Below, piece by piece: positions 34,118 to 43,149 of a stretch of 46,629 bases of DNA (positions are counted from its first letter, which is position 1; the number at the start of each line of letters is the position of its first letter). The position numbers and the translations under genes are program-made. This stretch comes from Egicoccus sp035462025 (GTDB lineage Bacteria; Actinomycetota; Nitriliruptoria; Nitriliruptorales; Nitriliruptoraceae): assembly GCA_035462025.1 (NCBI GenBank), contig DATHUR010000145.1, positions 1-46,629 of the forward strand, given 5' to 3'. The notes under the pieces were generated by a model. It saw only the letters and a program-made list of their open reading frames with translations, did not search any database and was not told the origin of the DNA.

Positions 34118-35034
34118 ACGAAGGCGCCGGCATGCGAGCCCGTGTCGTCGAGTTCGACCGCGTCGTCCCCGGCGGGGCCGGCGGGGCCGGCGATGATCCG
34201 CTTGCGGATGCGTGCAGAGACGAGGTCGACGGCAATCGTGACCACGATGATCACGGTCAGCATGATCCCAGCCCGGTCCCACAAGCGCCGACCCAGTACC
34301 TGCGAGAGCAGCGAACCGATACCTCCAGCCGCGACCACGCCGAGAATGGCACCCGCGCGGATGTTGATCTCGAAGCGGTAGAGCCAGAACGCCACGACCT
34401 CGGGCATCACCTGTGGCAGCGTGCCCCATCGCAGTATCTGCAGTTGACGGGCGCCGGACGCCCGGGCCGCCTCGACGGGGCCGGGATCGATGCCCTCGAT
34501 CACCTCACTGGTCAGCTTGCCGAGTGTGCCGATCGAGTTGATCCCGAGCGCCAGCGCGCCCGACAAGGGACCCAGCCCGAAGATCGGCAGCATGATCATG
34601 ATCGCCCAGATCAGCTCCGGGATCGCGCGGATGGCGTTGAGGATCGCGCGGGCGATCAGGACCACAGCCCTTGGCGAGACGTTGCGTGCTGCGAGGAACC
34701 CCATCGGGAGCGAGAAGATCGCGCCGATGATCGTGCCGATCCAGGCCATGTGCAGCGACTCGAGCATCAGCGTGAACGCGTTGGTCCAGTACCCGCTCAC
34801 CGTCTCGTCAGCCAGCGGGTTGCTGAACACGCCCTCGCCCATGAACCCGAGGTAGCGAGTGAACTGCGCCGGGAACTCGGGGAGACGGCTCCAGCGCGCC
34901 TCGACGAGCCAGAAGCACACCAAGATGGCCGCGGCGAGCGCGAGCATCCCGACGGTCTTGCGGGTCTTGTCGGGTGGCGACGGCCGCCGCGCCGCGCCGG
35001 CACGCTCGGCCCTCGTCGTCATGCCGGTGCTCAT
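34114..35034 (-). CDS. phnE: Phosphonate-type ABC transporter permease (second)
   Basis: A 306-residue inner-membrane permease of the PhnE family with about six hydrophobic segments. The ABC-contact loop is EVIEGIDPGPVEAARASGAR, followed by EINIRAGAILGVVAAGGIGS. ATG 35034 overlaps the stop of the first permease; MTT at 35022 is an alternative start. Together the two permeases form a heterodimeric channel. Confidence 0.92.
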   Translation of the reverse strand: MSTGMTTRAERAGAARRPSPPDKTRKTVGMLALAAAILVCFWLVEARWSRLPEFPAQFTRYLGFMGEGVFSNPLADETVSGYWTNAFTLMLESLHMAWIGTIIGAIFSLPMGFLAARNVSPRAVVLIARAILNAIRAIPELIWAIMIMLPIFGLGPLSGALALGINSIGTLGKLTSEVIEGIDPGPVEAARASGARQLQILRWGTLPQVMPEVVAFWLYRFEINIRAGAILGVVAAGGIGSLLSQVLGRRLWDRAGIMLTVIIVVTIAVDLVSARIRKRIIAGPAGPAGDDAVELDDTGSHAGAFV

Positions 35035-35855
35035 ACCAGCCTCCGGCGCAGCGCGATCGAGACCTGGTCGAGGATCACCACGATCACGAAGAACGCGATG
35101 ATCAGGGCGCTGAGTTGCTCCCACTCGAAGCGCGACATCGTCTGGCGGATGACGTTGCCGATGCCGCCGCCGCCCACGAATCCGATCACGAGTGACGCCC
35201 GGATGTTGAGCTCGAACACGTAGAGCGAGTACGACAGGTATCCAGGCAGGATCTGCGGAACGACGGCGGACCACGCCGTCTGGATCCGGTTCGCACCGGC
35301 GGCCTGAGCTGCCTCGACCGGGCCCGGATCCACGCCGTCCACGGTCTCAGAAGTCAACTTCGCGATGATGCCGATGTTGAACATGATCAGCGCCATGATG
35401 CCGCCGAGTGCGCCGGTGCCGACCGCGGCCACGAACAAGAACGCCCAGGCGACGTCCGGCAGCGACCGGATGACACTGAGCCAGGTACGCATCAGCCCGT
35501 ACAGGGTCCGACTGCCATTGGTGACCTTGCTCGACAACAACGCGATCGGCAGCGCCACCGTGCACCCGACCGCGGAGGCGAGCACGGCGATGTAGAGGGT
35601 CTCGAGGAACCGCGGGTAGACGCGGAGCAGGAACGCCCATTCGGGATTGAAGAAGCGACGGATGATGAACCAGCCTGCGGCGGCCTGCTCGCTGAACAAC
35701 GGCGCGAGACTGAAACCGATACCGCCGAGCGGTTCGAGCGCGGCCCACAATGTGATTGCTACGAAGGCCGACACCCCAGCCCAGGTCGTCCACCTCACGG
35801 GCGGCTTGGCCGGACGCTGGAGACCTCGGGTTGGCGTGGTCGTCCCTGTGCTCAC
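35031..35855 (-). CDS. phnE: Phosphonate-type ABC transporter permease (first)
   Basis: A 274-residue PhnE-family permease. Its contact loop ETVDGVDPGPVEAAQAAGA and the membrane block ELNIRASLVIGFVGGGGIGN mirror those of the second permease, so the two are paralogues from a duplication. The GTG start at 35855 overlaps the phnC stop (GTGA). Confidence 0.92.
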   Translation of the reverse strand: MSTGTTTPTRGLQRPAKPPVRWTTWAGVSAFVAITLWAALEPLGGIGFSLAPLFSEQAAAGWFIIRRFFNPEWAFLLRVYPRFLETLYIAVLASAVGCTVALPIALLSSKVTNGSRTLYGLMRTWLSVIRSLPDVAWAFLFVAAVGTGALGGIMALIMFNIGIIAKLTSETVDGVDPGPVEAAQAAGANRIQTAWSAVVPQILPGYLSYSLYVFELNIRASLVIGFVGGGGIGNVIRQTMSRFEWEQLSALIIAFFVIVVILDQVSIALRRRLV

Positions 35856-36664
35856 GCCTGCGACTCCGCGTCCGCGGCATCGAGTTGGACCTGCTTGGGG
35901 CCGCTGTCGAGCACGTCGTCCGCGGTGAGGCTGCGCCCGTAGATGTCCTCGAAGGCCTGCTCGTCGGCCTGCTCGCCGGTGCCGTCGAAGACGACGCGCC
36001 CCTCGCGCATACCGATGATGCGGTCGCCGTAGCGGCGGGCGAGGTCGAGGAAGTGCAGGTTGACGATGGTCGTGATGCCGAGATCGCGGTTGATGCGCTG
36101 CAGGTCGCGCATGACGACGTTCGCGGTCGGGGGGTCGAGCGAGGCGACCGGCTCGTCGGCCAGGACGACCTTGGGTTCCTGCGCGAGCGCGCGAGCGATG
36201 GAGACACGCTGCTGCTGCCCGCCGGACAGGTTCGAGGCCCGCACGTAGGCCTTCTCGACGATCTCGACCCGCTCGAGTGCCAGGAACGCGCGCTCCTTGT
36301 CCGCCGCCGTGTACATGCTGAGCAGCGAACGCCACGTCGAGGTGGCGTGCAGACGTCCCATCAACACGTTGTTGAGCACCGTGGTGCGCTTCACGAGGTT
36401 GAAGGACTGGAAGATCATCCCCACTTCGCTGCGCAACCGGCGCAACTCCTTGCGGCCGGCGCCGTCGACGCGGTGACCGTTGACCTCGAGCGTCCCCGAC
36501 GACAGCGGGACGAGCCCGTTGACCGCGCGGATCAGGGTGGACTTGCCGGCGCCGGACAGGCCGACCACGACGACGAACTCACCGTCCTCGATGGTCAGGT
36601 CGAGGTCCTGCAGAGCCTTGACCCCGCCGGGGTAGGTGACGGAGGCGTTCTCGAATCGGATCAC
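35852..36664 (-). CDS. phnC: Phosphonate-type ABC transporter ATP-binding protein
   Basis: A 270-residue ABC ATPase: Walker A GLSGAGKSTLIRAVNGL, the PhnC-type block IFQSFNLVKRTTVLNNVLMG, signature LSGGQQQRVSIARAL, Walker B VVLADEPVASLDPPTA and the switch His in IVNLHFLDLARRYGDRI. GTG start with AGGAG upstream. It follows phnD across a perfect 13-bp hairpin. Confidence 0.95.
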   Translation of the reverse strand: MIRFENASVTYPGGVKALQDLDLTIEDGEFVVVVGLSGAGKSTLIRAVNGLVPLSSGTLEVNGHRVDGAGRKELRRLRSEVGMIFQSFNLVKRTTVLNNVLMGRLHATSTWRSLLSMYTAADKERAFLALERVEIVEKAYVRASNLSGGQQQRVSIARALAQEPKVVLADEPVASLDPPTANVVMRDLQRINRDLGITTIVNLHFLDLARRYGDRIIGMREGRVVFDGTGEQADEQAFEDIYGRSLTADDVLDSGPKQVQLDAADAESQA

Positions 36665-36680
36665 GGTTGGACTCCTGCAG

Positions 36681-36715
36681 CCGTGTGCCCGGGCCGTCTC
36701 GACCCGGGCACACGG
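36681..36715 (-). terminator. Perfect 13-bp hairpin between phnD and phnC
   Basis: CCGTGTGCCCGGG and its exact inverse CCCGGGCACACGG enclose a 9-base loop, 9 bases after the phnD stop. There is no T-run, and the phnC ribosome site follows at once. Such intercistronic stems commonly protect the binding-protein mRNA or reduce expression of the downstream ABC genes. Confidence 0.65.
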
Positions 36716-36724
36716 TAGGGCGGA

Positions 36725-37765
36725 TCAGCTACCGAAGTTCTCGGCGACCGCACGCGCATCGTCGATGGCGGCGGTGTCGACCGGGACGAGGTCCTCGATC
36801 TCGTACACCTCGAACAGAGCGGCGTTGCCCTCTTCGCTACCGGCCAGCGCCAGGAAGGCGTCGGTGATGGCCTGCCGCAGGTCCTCCGGGAGGTCACCCG
36901 CGACCGAGATGCCGTCGTTGGGGATCTCGGTCGACCACGCGAACACCACGACCTCCTCGGCGATCGTCGGCTCGTCCTCGACGACCACGTTGCGGGCGTC
37001 GTCGAAGCTGGTGCCGATCGCGGCGTCACCGCGCAGCACCGCGAGCAGTGCGTTGGGGTGGCCACCGGCGAACTGGGCGTCGATGGCGGTGAACGGGTCC
37101 ATGCCGGTGACCTGCTGGAGCTGGGTCGCCGGGTAGTAGTAGCCCGACGCGGAGGCGGCGTCGACGAAGAAGATCGTCTCGCCCTCCTCGATGTTGTTCA
37201 GGGCGTCCTCGCCGACCGGGCCGGTCTCGGCCGTGTCGGTGCCGTTGCAGTACAGGAAGGTGTAGCCCTCGGCGTTCTCGGCCTCGACCGGCTCGTCCTC
37301 GCAGAAGCGGTCGGGTTCGTTGGTGAACCACTGGGTGTGGTAGGTCGAGGTGCCACGGCGGACCGACTGCAGGATCGGCACGGCGCCGGACTGGTCGACC
37401 GACTGCGCCAGCGCGATCGGGCCGAACATGCCGACGTGGGCCTGGCCGGTACCCATGGCAACCACGAGCGCGGTGTAGTCGTCGGTGATGTTGGTCGAGA
37501 CCGGGATGCCGAGCTCGGCGGACAGCAGGTCACCGAGGACGGTCGCGTCCTCGACCAGCTTGTCCATGTCCTGCGAGGGCACCAGGCCCAGGATCAGCTC
37601 TTCGGGCCAACCTTCGCCGGCAGCGCCTTCCTCGGTCTCCTCGGCTTCGGTCTCGTCGGTCTCCTCGGCCTCTGTGGGTTCGGTCTCGGGCTCTTCCTCG
37701 CCGCCTCCGCAGGCCGCGAGCAGCAGGCCGGCCGCGGTGACCGCGGCCCATCTACGCATCTTCAT
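36725..37765 (-). CDS. phnD: Phosphonate-type ABC transporter substrate-binding lipoprotein
   Basis: A 346-residue PhnD-family binding protein. The signal peptide ends in the lipobox LLLAACGGG (Cys about residue 18), then comes an acidic linker of about 27 residues made almost only of Glu, Thr, Asp and Pro. The mature domain begins LILGLVPSQDMDKLVEDATV and carries GQAHVGMFGPIALAQS and the GTSTYHTQWF ligand-loop region. Likely ligands are phosphonates, phosphite or phosphate esters; the actual ligand is not determinable here. Confidence 0.92.
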   Translation of the reverse strand: MKMRRWAAVTAAGLLLAACGGGEEEPETEPTEAEETDETEAEETEEGAAGEGWPEELILGLVPSQDMDKLVEDATVLGDLLSAELGIPVSTNITDDYTALVVAMGTGQAHVGMFGPIALAQSVDQSGAVPILQSVRRGTSTYHTQWFTNEPDRFCEDEPVEAENAEGYTFLYCNGTDTAETGPVGEDALNNIEEGETIFFVDAASASGYYYPATQLQQVTGMDPFTAIDAQFAGGHPNALLAVLRGDAAIGTSFDDARNVVVEDEPTIAEEVVVFAWSTEIPNDGISVAGDLPEDLRQAITDAFLALAGSEEGNAALFEVYEIEDLVPVDTAAIDDARAVAENFGS

Positions 37766-37796
37766 CAATCGTTGTCCCTGGTCAGTGGGGCGGATC

Positions 37797-37832
37797 GGCC
37801 GGCACCGGGGTCCCGGTCGGCCAGCCCGGGAC
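37797..37832 (-). promoter_or_regulatory. Overlapping alternative hairpins before phnD
   Basis: In the 96-base gap upstream of phnD, stem A (37797-37822: GGCCG..ACCGGG paired with CCCGGT..CGGCC) and stem B (37810-37832: GTCCCGG with CCGGGAC) share bases and cannot form together. They could terminate the nucleotidase transcript or form a switch in the phnD leader. Confidence 0.4.
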
Positions 37833-37861
37833 ATCGAAGCCGCATCCCGGGAGTCTGGTTG

Positions 37862-38440
37862 TCATCTCGCGTGGTGCAACTCGCCAGCCAGGTCACGCAC
37901 GGTGGCGTGGAACTCGTCCCAGTCGTGCACGTCGCGGGCGTGCTCGACCGGGTGGTTCCAGGGGCGGACGAAGCGGCACACGGTCGAGGTGGTCCCGCGG
38001 TGGCGGGCCAGCGACTCGATCTGGCCGGGTGCGTCGTCGAGATAGACGTCGCACTCGACGGTGTACTTGTCCTCGGTCATGTGGATCGCGCGCAGCGGGA
38101 TCCGGTGGTCGGCCAGCCAGCGCAGCGTGTCGTGGACGGCCCAGTCGGGCTTGGCGGTGACGATCACCAGTTCGTGACCTTCCGCCTCGAGCGCGCACAG
38201 CGTTTCGACCGCGCTCGGATACGGCTCGAGGTGGCGGAACACGCTGTGTCCGCCGTGGTCCTTCGCCCAGCCCCAGAACGCGTCCATGTCCGGGAAGTGG
38301 GTCAACTCGAGGGGACTGTCCCAGGTCGTGACCATGTCGGGCACGAGCTCGGCACCGAAGGTCGCGTTGTAGGCCGAGGTCCAGCCGCGGTTGAAGTCCG
38401 CGACCACCCCGTCGAGGTCGATGCCGAGTCGTAGTCCCAT
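37862..38440 (-). CDS. 5'(3')-deoxyribonucleotidase-like HAD phosphatase
   Basis: A 192-residue HAD-superfamily protein with the nucleophile motif LGIDLDGVVADFNRGW at the N-terminus, ELVIVTAKPDWAVHDTLRWL (motif II region) and VYLDDAPGQIESLARHRG (motif IV). The pattern matches the NT5C-type nucleotidases that dephosphorylate (deoxy)nucleoside monophosphates. ATG 38440 is the first plausible start. It precedes phnD in the same direction, and a second deoxynucleotide enzyme, dgt, follows the transporter. Confidence 0.8.
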   Translation of the reverse strand: MGLRLGIDLDGVVADFNRGWTSAYNATFGAELVPDMVTTWDSPLELTHFPDMDAFWGWAKDHGGHSVFRHLEPYPSAVETLCALEAEGHELVIVTAKPDWAVHDTLRWLADHRIPLRAIHMTEDKYTVECDVYLDDAPGQIESLARHRGTTSTVCRFVRPWNHPVEHARDVHDWDEFHATVRDLAGELHHAR

Positions 38441-38484
38441 GAGCGCGGAGGCTATGCGGGTGACCCCTCGACCGGTGGCCGTCC

Positions 38485-38512
38485 CTACTACCGCGCGCGT
38501 ACCTTCAGGCAA
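38485..38512 (-). promoter_or_regulatory. Candidate promoter of the nucleotidase-phn run
   Basis: On the minus strand TTGCCT and TAGTAG are separated by 16 bases, about 45 bases before the nucleotidase ATG. The match is moderate. The rest of the 157-base gap shows nothing clear. Confidence 0.35.
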
Positions 38513-38597
38513 AACTCAGCTGGGGTTCACCACGCGCTCACACCGAGGCGCCCGACGTGACGGGGCCGTGAACGTCGGCGCGCGAGGGGCGGACGCG

Positions 38598-39455
38598 TCA
38601 GCTCAGCAGCAGCTTCCCGAAGCGGCGGCTCGCGACCCGTACGCCGACCACGCCCATGACGACGAACACCGCCGCGTGTCCGAGCAGGGCGACACGTACG
38701 TCGCCGAGCATCAGGCTGCGCACCAGTTCGACGCCGTGGGTGAGCGGCGAGAGGAACACGATCGGCTGCAGCGCCGCCGGGTAGACCTGCAGGGGGTAGA
38801 AGGTCGCCGAGAACAGAAACAGCGGCAGCAGCGCCATGCTGATCAGATCGAAGTCCTGCCAGCTCTTGAGGAAGGTGGTCACGACCAGGCCGACCCCGCC
38901 GAACCCGAAACCGATCAGCAGCGCGGCAGGCGGCGCCAGCAGCGCCCAGGGCGAGACGACGAGGTCGCTGAACCAGGCGACGAGCAGGAACGCGAACGCG
39001 TAGATCCCGCCTCGCAGCAGTGCCCAGGTCAGCTCGCCGACGGCGATGTCGCGCGGTTCCATCGGGGTGGCCAGGACCGCGTCGTAGAGCTTGCCCCACT
39101 TGAGCTTGGAGAAGACGTTGAAGGTCGACTCGAGGACCGCGCCGTTCATCGCCGACGACGCGAGCAGGGCGGGAGCCACGAAGACGCCGTAGGGCACCTC
39201 GCCGAGACCCGGCACCTCGACCGCGCCGACCAGCCCGCCGATGCCGACGCCGACGGCGAACAGGTAGAAGACCGGTTCGAGCAGACCGCTGACGAACACC
39301 AGCCACGACTGCCGGTACGCGAGCACGTTGCGCTCGACGAGCCGTGCACCACGGCCGAGCAGGATCGGCGGCGTGGTCCGCAAGGGGAGCAGCGCCGACG
39401 TGGGCGGCGCGACAGCGGGTCCGGCACCGTCGGCCCCGGGAGGAACGACGCTCAT
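38598..39455 (-). CDS. ABC-2 type exporter permease (second)
   Basis: A 285-residue membrane protein with about six hydrophobic segments and the ABC-2/NodJ-type pattern ATPMEPRDIAVGELTWALLR, SATFYPLQVYPAALQPIVFL and SPLTHGVELVRSLMLG. The N-terminal ~35 residues are Pro/Ala-rich and cytoplasmic. The ATG overlaps the stop of the first permease (ATGA). Confidence 0.9.
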   Translation of the reverse strand: MSVVPPGADGAGPAVAPPTSALLPLRTTPPILLGRGARLVERNVLAYRQSWLVFVSGLLEPVFYLFAVGVGIGGLVGAVEVPGLGEVPYGVFVAPALLASSAMNGAVLESTFNVFSKLKWGKLYDAVLATPMEPRDIAVGELTWALLRGGIYAFAFLLVAWFSDLVVSPWALLAPPAALLIGFGFGGVGLVVTTFLKSWQDFDLISMALLPLFLFSATFYPLQVYPAALQPIVFLSPLTHGVELVRSLMLGDVRVALLGHAAVFVVMGVVGVRVASRRFGKLLLS

Positions 39456-40227
39456 CGGTGCAGCCGCCGGCGGAAGCTGGCCAGGCTCAGCGCGATCCCG
39501 ACCGCGAGGAACCCGACCACGACGGCGGCGTGCACCGCCCACGGGCCGGCGGGGTCGGTGCCCAGCGCCAGCGCCCGGGACAACTCGACGCCGTGCCACA
39601 GCGGCACCAGCCACGCGAGCGGCTCGATGTGGTCGGGCAGCTGCGACACGGGGAAGAAGGTGCCGGCGAACAGGAACAGCGGCATGACACCGAAGCGGTG
39701 GATCGCGGTCATGCCCTGCTCGTTCTGCAACCGCGCGGTGATGGCGCTGATCACCGCACAGAAGCCGGCCGCCGTCAGGACCGCCGGGACCACGGACAAC
39801 AGCCCGCGGCCGAGGTCCATGGCACCGAACGCGGTGGCGACGACGACGTAGATCAGCGCCGACACGGTCGCGCGCAGGACCGCCCACGTCAGGTTGCCGA
39901 GTGCCAGGTCGGCCGGCCGGACCGGCGTGTTGAGCGCGGCGTCGTAGGTCTTGAGCCACTTGATGCCGGCCATGACCGGGAACGAACCGTCACCGGCACC
40001 GTTCTGCATCGCGGCCGCGGCCAGCAGTCCGGGCGCGAGCCAGGTCAGGTAGTCGACCCCGCCGAGCGCCGCCGTCGCGCCACGGTCGACCTGGCTGCCG
40101 AGCCCGAGGCCCATGGCGGACAGGAACAGCACCGGCGTGACGATGGTCGAGAAGGTCGACCCACGCCAGGTGTGGCGGTAGTGGCGGGCGTGCCCCTCGA
40201 CCACCCGCAGGGTGACGGCGCGCGCCA

Positions 40228-40228
<1 letters not shown>
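39452..40228 (-). CDS. ABC-2 type exporter permease (first)
   Basis: A 258-residue paralogue of the next permease with matching blocks: NTPVRPADLALGNLTWAVLR, FAGTFFPVSQLPDHIEPLAW and VPLWHGVELSRALALG. It lies directly after the ATPase (TGATG overlap). Two different permeases and one ATPase suggest a heterodimeric exporter of the NodIJ/DrrAB kind for lipids or small molecules; the cargo is unknown. Confidence 0.9.
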
Positions 40229-41193
<965 letters not shown>

Positions 41194-41253
41194 GGGACCG
41201 GTGAAGGTAGCCCCACGACCACGCCCGACCGGATGCGTGGCCGACCGTCTTGG

Positions 41254-41913
41254 TCAGCGGCTGTCCTTGCCGGTGTTCACGAACTTGATGCACTGGCCCT
41301 GGTTGCGGAAGCCGTAGTCCTCCCAGCCACCGCGCTTGCAGTCGTCCTTGGTCGTCGGGTCCTCGTCGCCGTCGTCGCCGTCGTCGGTCAGGTCGAGTTC
41401 GTGGTCACCGATCTCGACGAAGCTGATCGTGGCCACGCCCCGGTCGGAGATGTTGTCGAACACGATCCCGGCGTGGCCGATCGTGCCGACCTCCCCCTCG
41501 TAGGTGAACAGCACCGTCCCGCTCGTGCTCGTGCCGAGGCCGTCGGTCAGTTCGCCACAGTCGCCCTGGTCGTTGCCGTCGAAGGTGTTGACGTAGGTGC
41601 CGTCGACCTCCACGAACAGTCGCGGCTGCCCGCCGCCGCAGACCGCGCCGTCGAGTTCGTAGTCAAAGGCGATGACGTCGCCCGGCGCGATCTCGACGCC
41701 GAGGTCGGCGTTCTCGTACGAGGTGCCGGCCGGGGTCAGCGCCTCGTCGGTCGTGTCCATGACGATCGCGCCGTCCGCGACGGACGTGCCGGGGTTGGCG
41801 GTCCACTCGCCGTGGTTCGCCGCCGCCGGTGCCGCGACCAGCAGGCTCATCGCCGCTCCCGCGGCGATGACCGCACCCAGACGCCGCCGGCCGTGCTGCT
41901 GTTGCTGCTTCAT
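41254..41913 (-). CDS. Secreted protein with a C-terminal KRGGW...NQGQC motif
   Basis: The 219-residue product has a Sec signal peptide: a Gln/Arg-rich start MKQQQQHGRRR, a hydrophobic core and the cleavage site APAAANHGEW near residue 36. The mature part is acidic, with a C-terminal segment DDCKRGGWEDYGFRNQGQ ending CIKFVNTGKDSR. That cysteine-paired tail recurs at the end of many secreted actinobacterial and firmicute proteins; its function is unknown. ATG 41913 has GGAGGAGT upstream. Two copies of ACGTGCAC (41946 and 41965) lie in the promoter region. Confidence 0.8.
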   Translation of the reverse strand: MKQQQQHGRRRLGAVIAAGAAMSLLVAAPAAANHGEWTANPGTSVADGAIVMDTTDEALTPAGTSYENADLGVEIAPGDVIAFDYELDGAVCGGGQPRLFVEVDGTYVNTFDGNDQGDCGELTDGLGTSTSGTVLFTYEGEVGTIGHAGIVFDNISDRGVATISFVEIGDHELDLTDDGDDGDEDPTTKDDCKRGGWEDYGFRNQGQCIKFVNTGKDSR

Positions 41914-42052
41914 GCTGACTCCTCCGCTGATGGCAGGGCGCACGCACGTGCACCACTCCCGTTGACGTGCACGCCGGGACATCGACGGCGGAGGGCACCC
42001 GGGGGCGGCGCCGGCTGCAGTGCGCGCCCGGCGGGCGGCGGGAACCGCGGCA

Positions 42053-42523
42053 TCAGCTCCAGGTGGCCGCGTTGTCGCGCCGGTTGAGCAGCACGACGAG
42101 GAAGGCGATCGTGGCCAGCACCGCATCGGGAAGTGCCGGCAGCCGCAGGTCGTAGGCGCCGCTCCACACGGTGGCGCGCACGACCTCGCCAACGACCGCT
42201 CCGCGACCGTCGAGCAGGTCCATCCGACGCCGGTGGAAGCCACGACGGCGCACGAGCACGAGGTGGGCGCGGTCGAAGTCCAACTCGTACCGTTCGCGCG
42301 AGAACCCCTTCACGACCGAGACCAGCGGCTCGCCCCCGCCCTCGACCGGCCGCGTGCGCCAGGCACCGAAGCCCGGGTCGCGCTCGATGCGCCACCCGGA
42401 CCCGTCGCCCGCCGTGACGACCGCGCCCTCGCGCACCGGACGCAGGCGCACCTCGCAGAGCTCACCATCCGGGCCGACGAGGTCGTAGCGCTGCCCCGTC
42501 AGTCCGCGGCGGCGGAGCAGCAC
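42053..42523 (-). CDS. Hypothetical protein, possibly LURP-one/scramblase-like
   Basis: A 156-residue protein rich in strands and Arg (RYDLVGPDGELCEVRLRPV, GWRIERDPGFGAW, RRRGFHRRRMDLLDGRGAVV) with a hydrophobic C-terminal helix AVLATIAFLVVLLNRR. A beta-barrel around one hydrophobic helix is the plan of LURP-one/tubby-like and scramblase folds, but similarity by eye is weak. GTG 42523 has GGAGG upstream and lies 17 bases after the MaoC stop, so the two are cotranscribed. Confidence 0.65.
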   Translation of the reverse strand: MLLRRRGLTGQRYDLVGPDGELCEVRLRPVREGAVVTAGDGSGWRIERDPGFGAWRTRPVEGGGEPLVSVVKGFSRERYELDFDRAHLVLVRRRGFHRRRMDLLDGRGAVVGEVVRATVWSGAYDLRLPALPDAVLATIAFLVVLLNRRDNAATWS

Positions 42524-42540
42524 GGCGACCTCCGAAGGTG

Positions 42541-43047
42541 TCAGTCCTGCTGCGGTTCGGGGCGGCCGGGGTGACCGTCGAAGCCGTGCCCGCGCTTGGG
42601 CACCAGGACGCTGCGCACGAACTCGCACACGATGGTGCCGTCCTGCTTGTAACCGATCGTGCGGACCTTGACGATGCCGCGGTCGGGCTTCGACTTGGAC
42701 TCGCGCTTCTCGAGCACCTCGGTCTCGGAGTAGATCGTGTCGCCGTGGAAGGTCGGGTTGGCGTGCTTGAGCGACTCGATCTCGAGGTTGGCGATGGCAC
42801 GACCCGACACGTCCGGCACCGACTGGCCGAGCACGACCGAGTACACCAGGTTGCCGACCACCATCGCCTTGCCGTGCGGGGTGGCCGCGTCGGCGTAGTT
42901 GTCGTCGCTGTGCAGCGGGTGCTGGTTCATCGTGATCGAGCAGAACAGGATGTCCTCGGCCTGCGTGATCGTCTTGCCGGGCCAGTGCTTGTAGACGTCG
43001 CCCACCTCGAAGTCGTCGAGGTAGCGTCCGAAATCCGCGGTCGGCAT
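42541..43047 (-). CDS. MaoC-family enoyl-CoA hydratase/dehydratase
   Basis: A 168-residue single hot-dog domain. The active-site region reads ITMNQHPLHSDDNYADAA, corresponding to the hydratase-2 motif GDxNPLHxD; the usual catalytic Asp is replaced by Asn while the His is kept. Related single-domain MaoC proteins beside CitE-like lyases act on mesaconyl-CoA/beta-methylmalyl-CoA or in leucine breakdown. The two lyases at 43959 and 45073 make such a role plausible. Confidence 0.85.
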   Translation of the reverse strand: MPTADFGRYLDDFEVGDVYKHWPGKTITQAEDILFCSITMNQHPLHSDDNYADAATPHGKAMVVGNLVYSVVLGQSVPDVSGRAIANLEIESLKHANPTFHGDTIYSETEVLEKRESKSKPDRGIVKVRTIGYKQDGTIVCEFVRSVLVPKRGHGFDGHPGRPEPQQD

Positions 43048-43149
43048 GGGCGGCTCCTGGGTTCTCGGCCTCGTGGCGGGCCTGGGGCGCCATCGTGGTC
43101 GCCGCGGCCACGGCGGTGCAAACTCGGCGACGACCCGGAAGGTCAGTGC

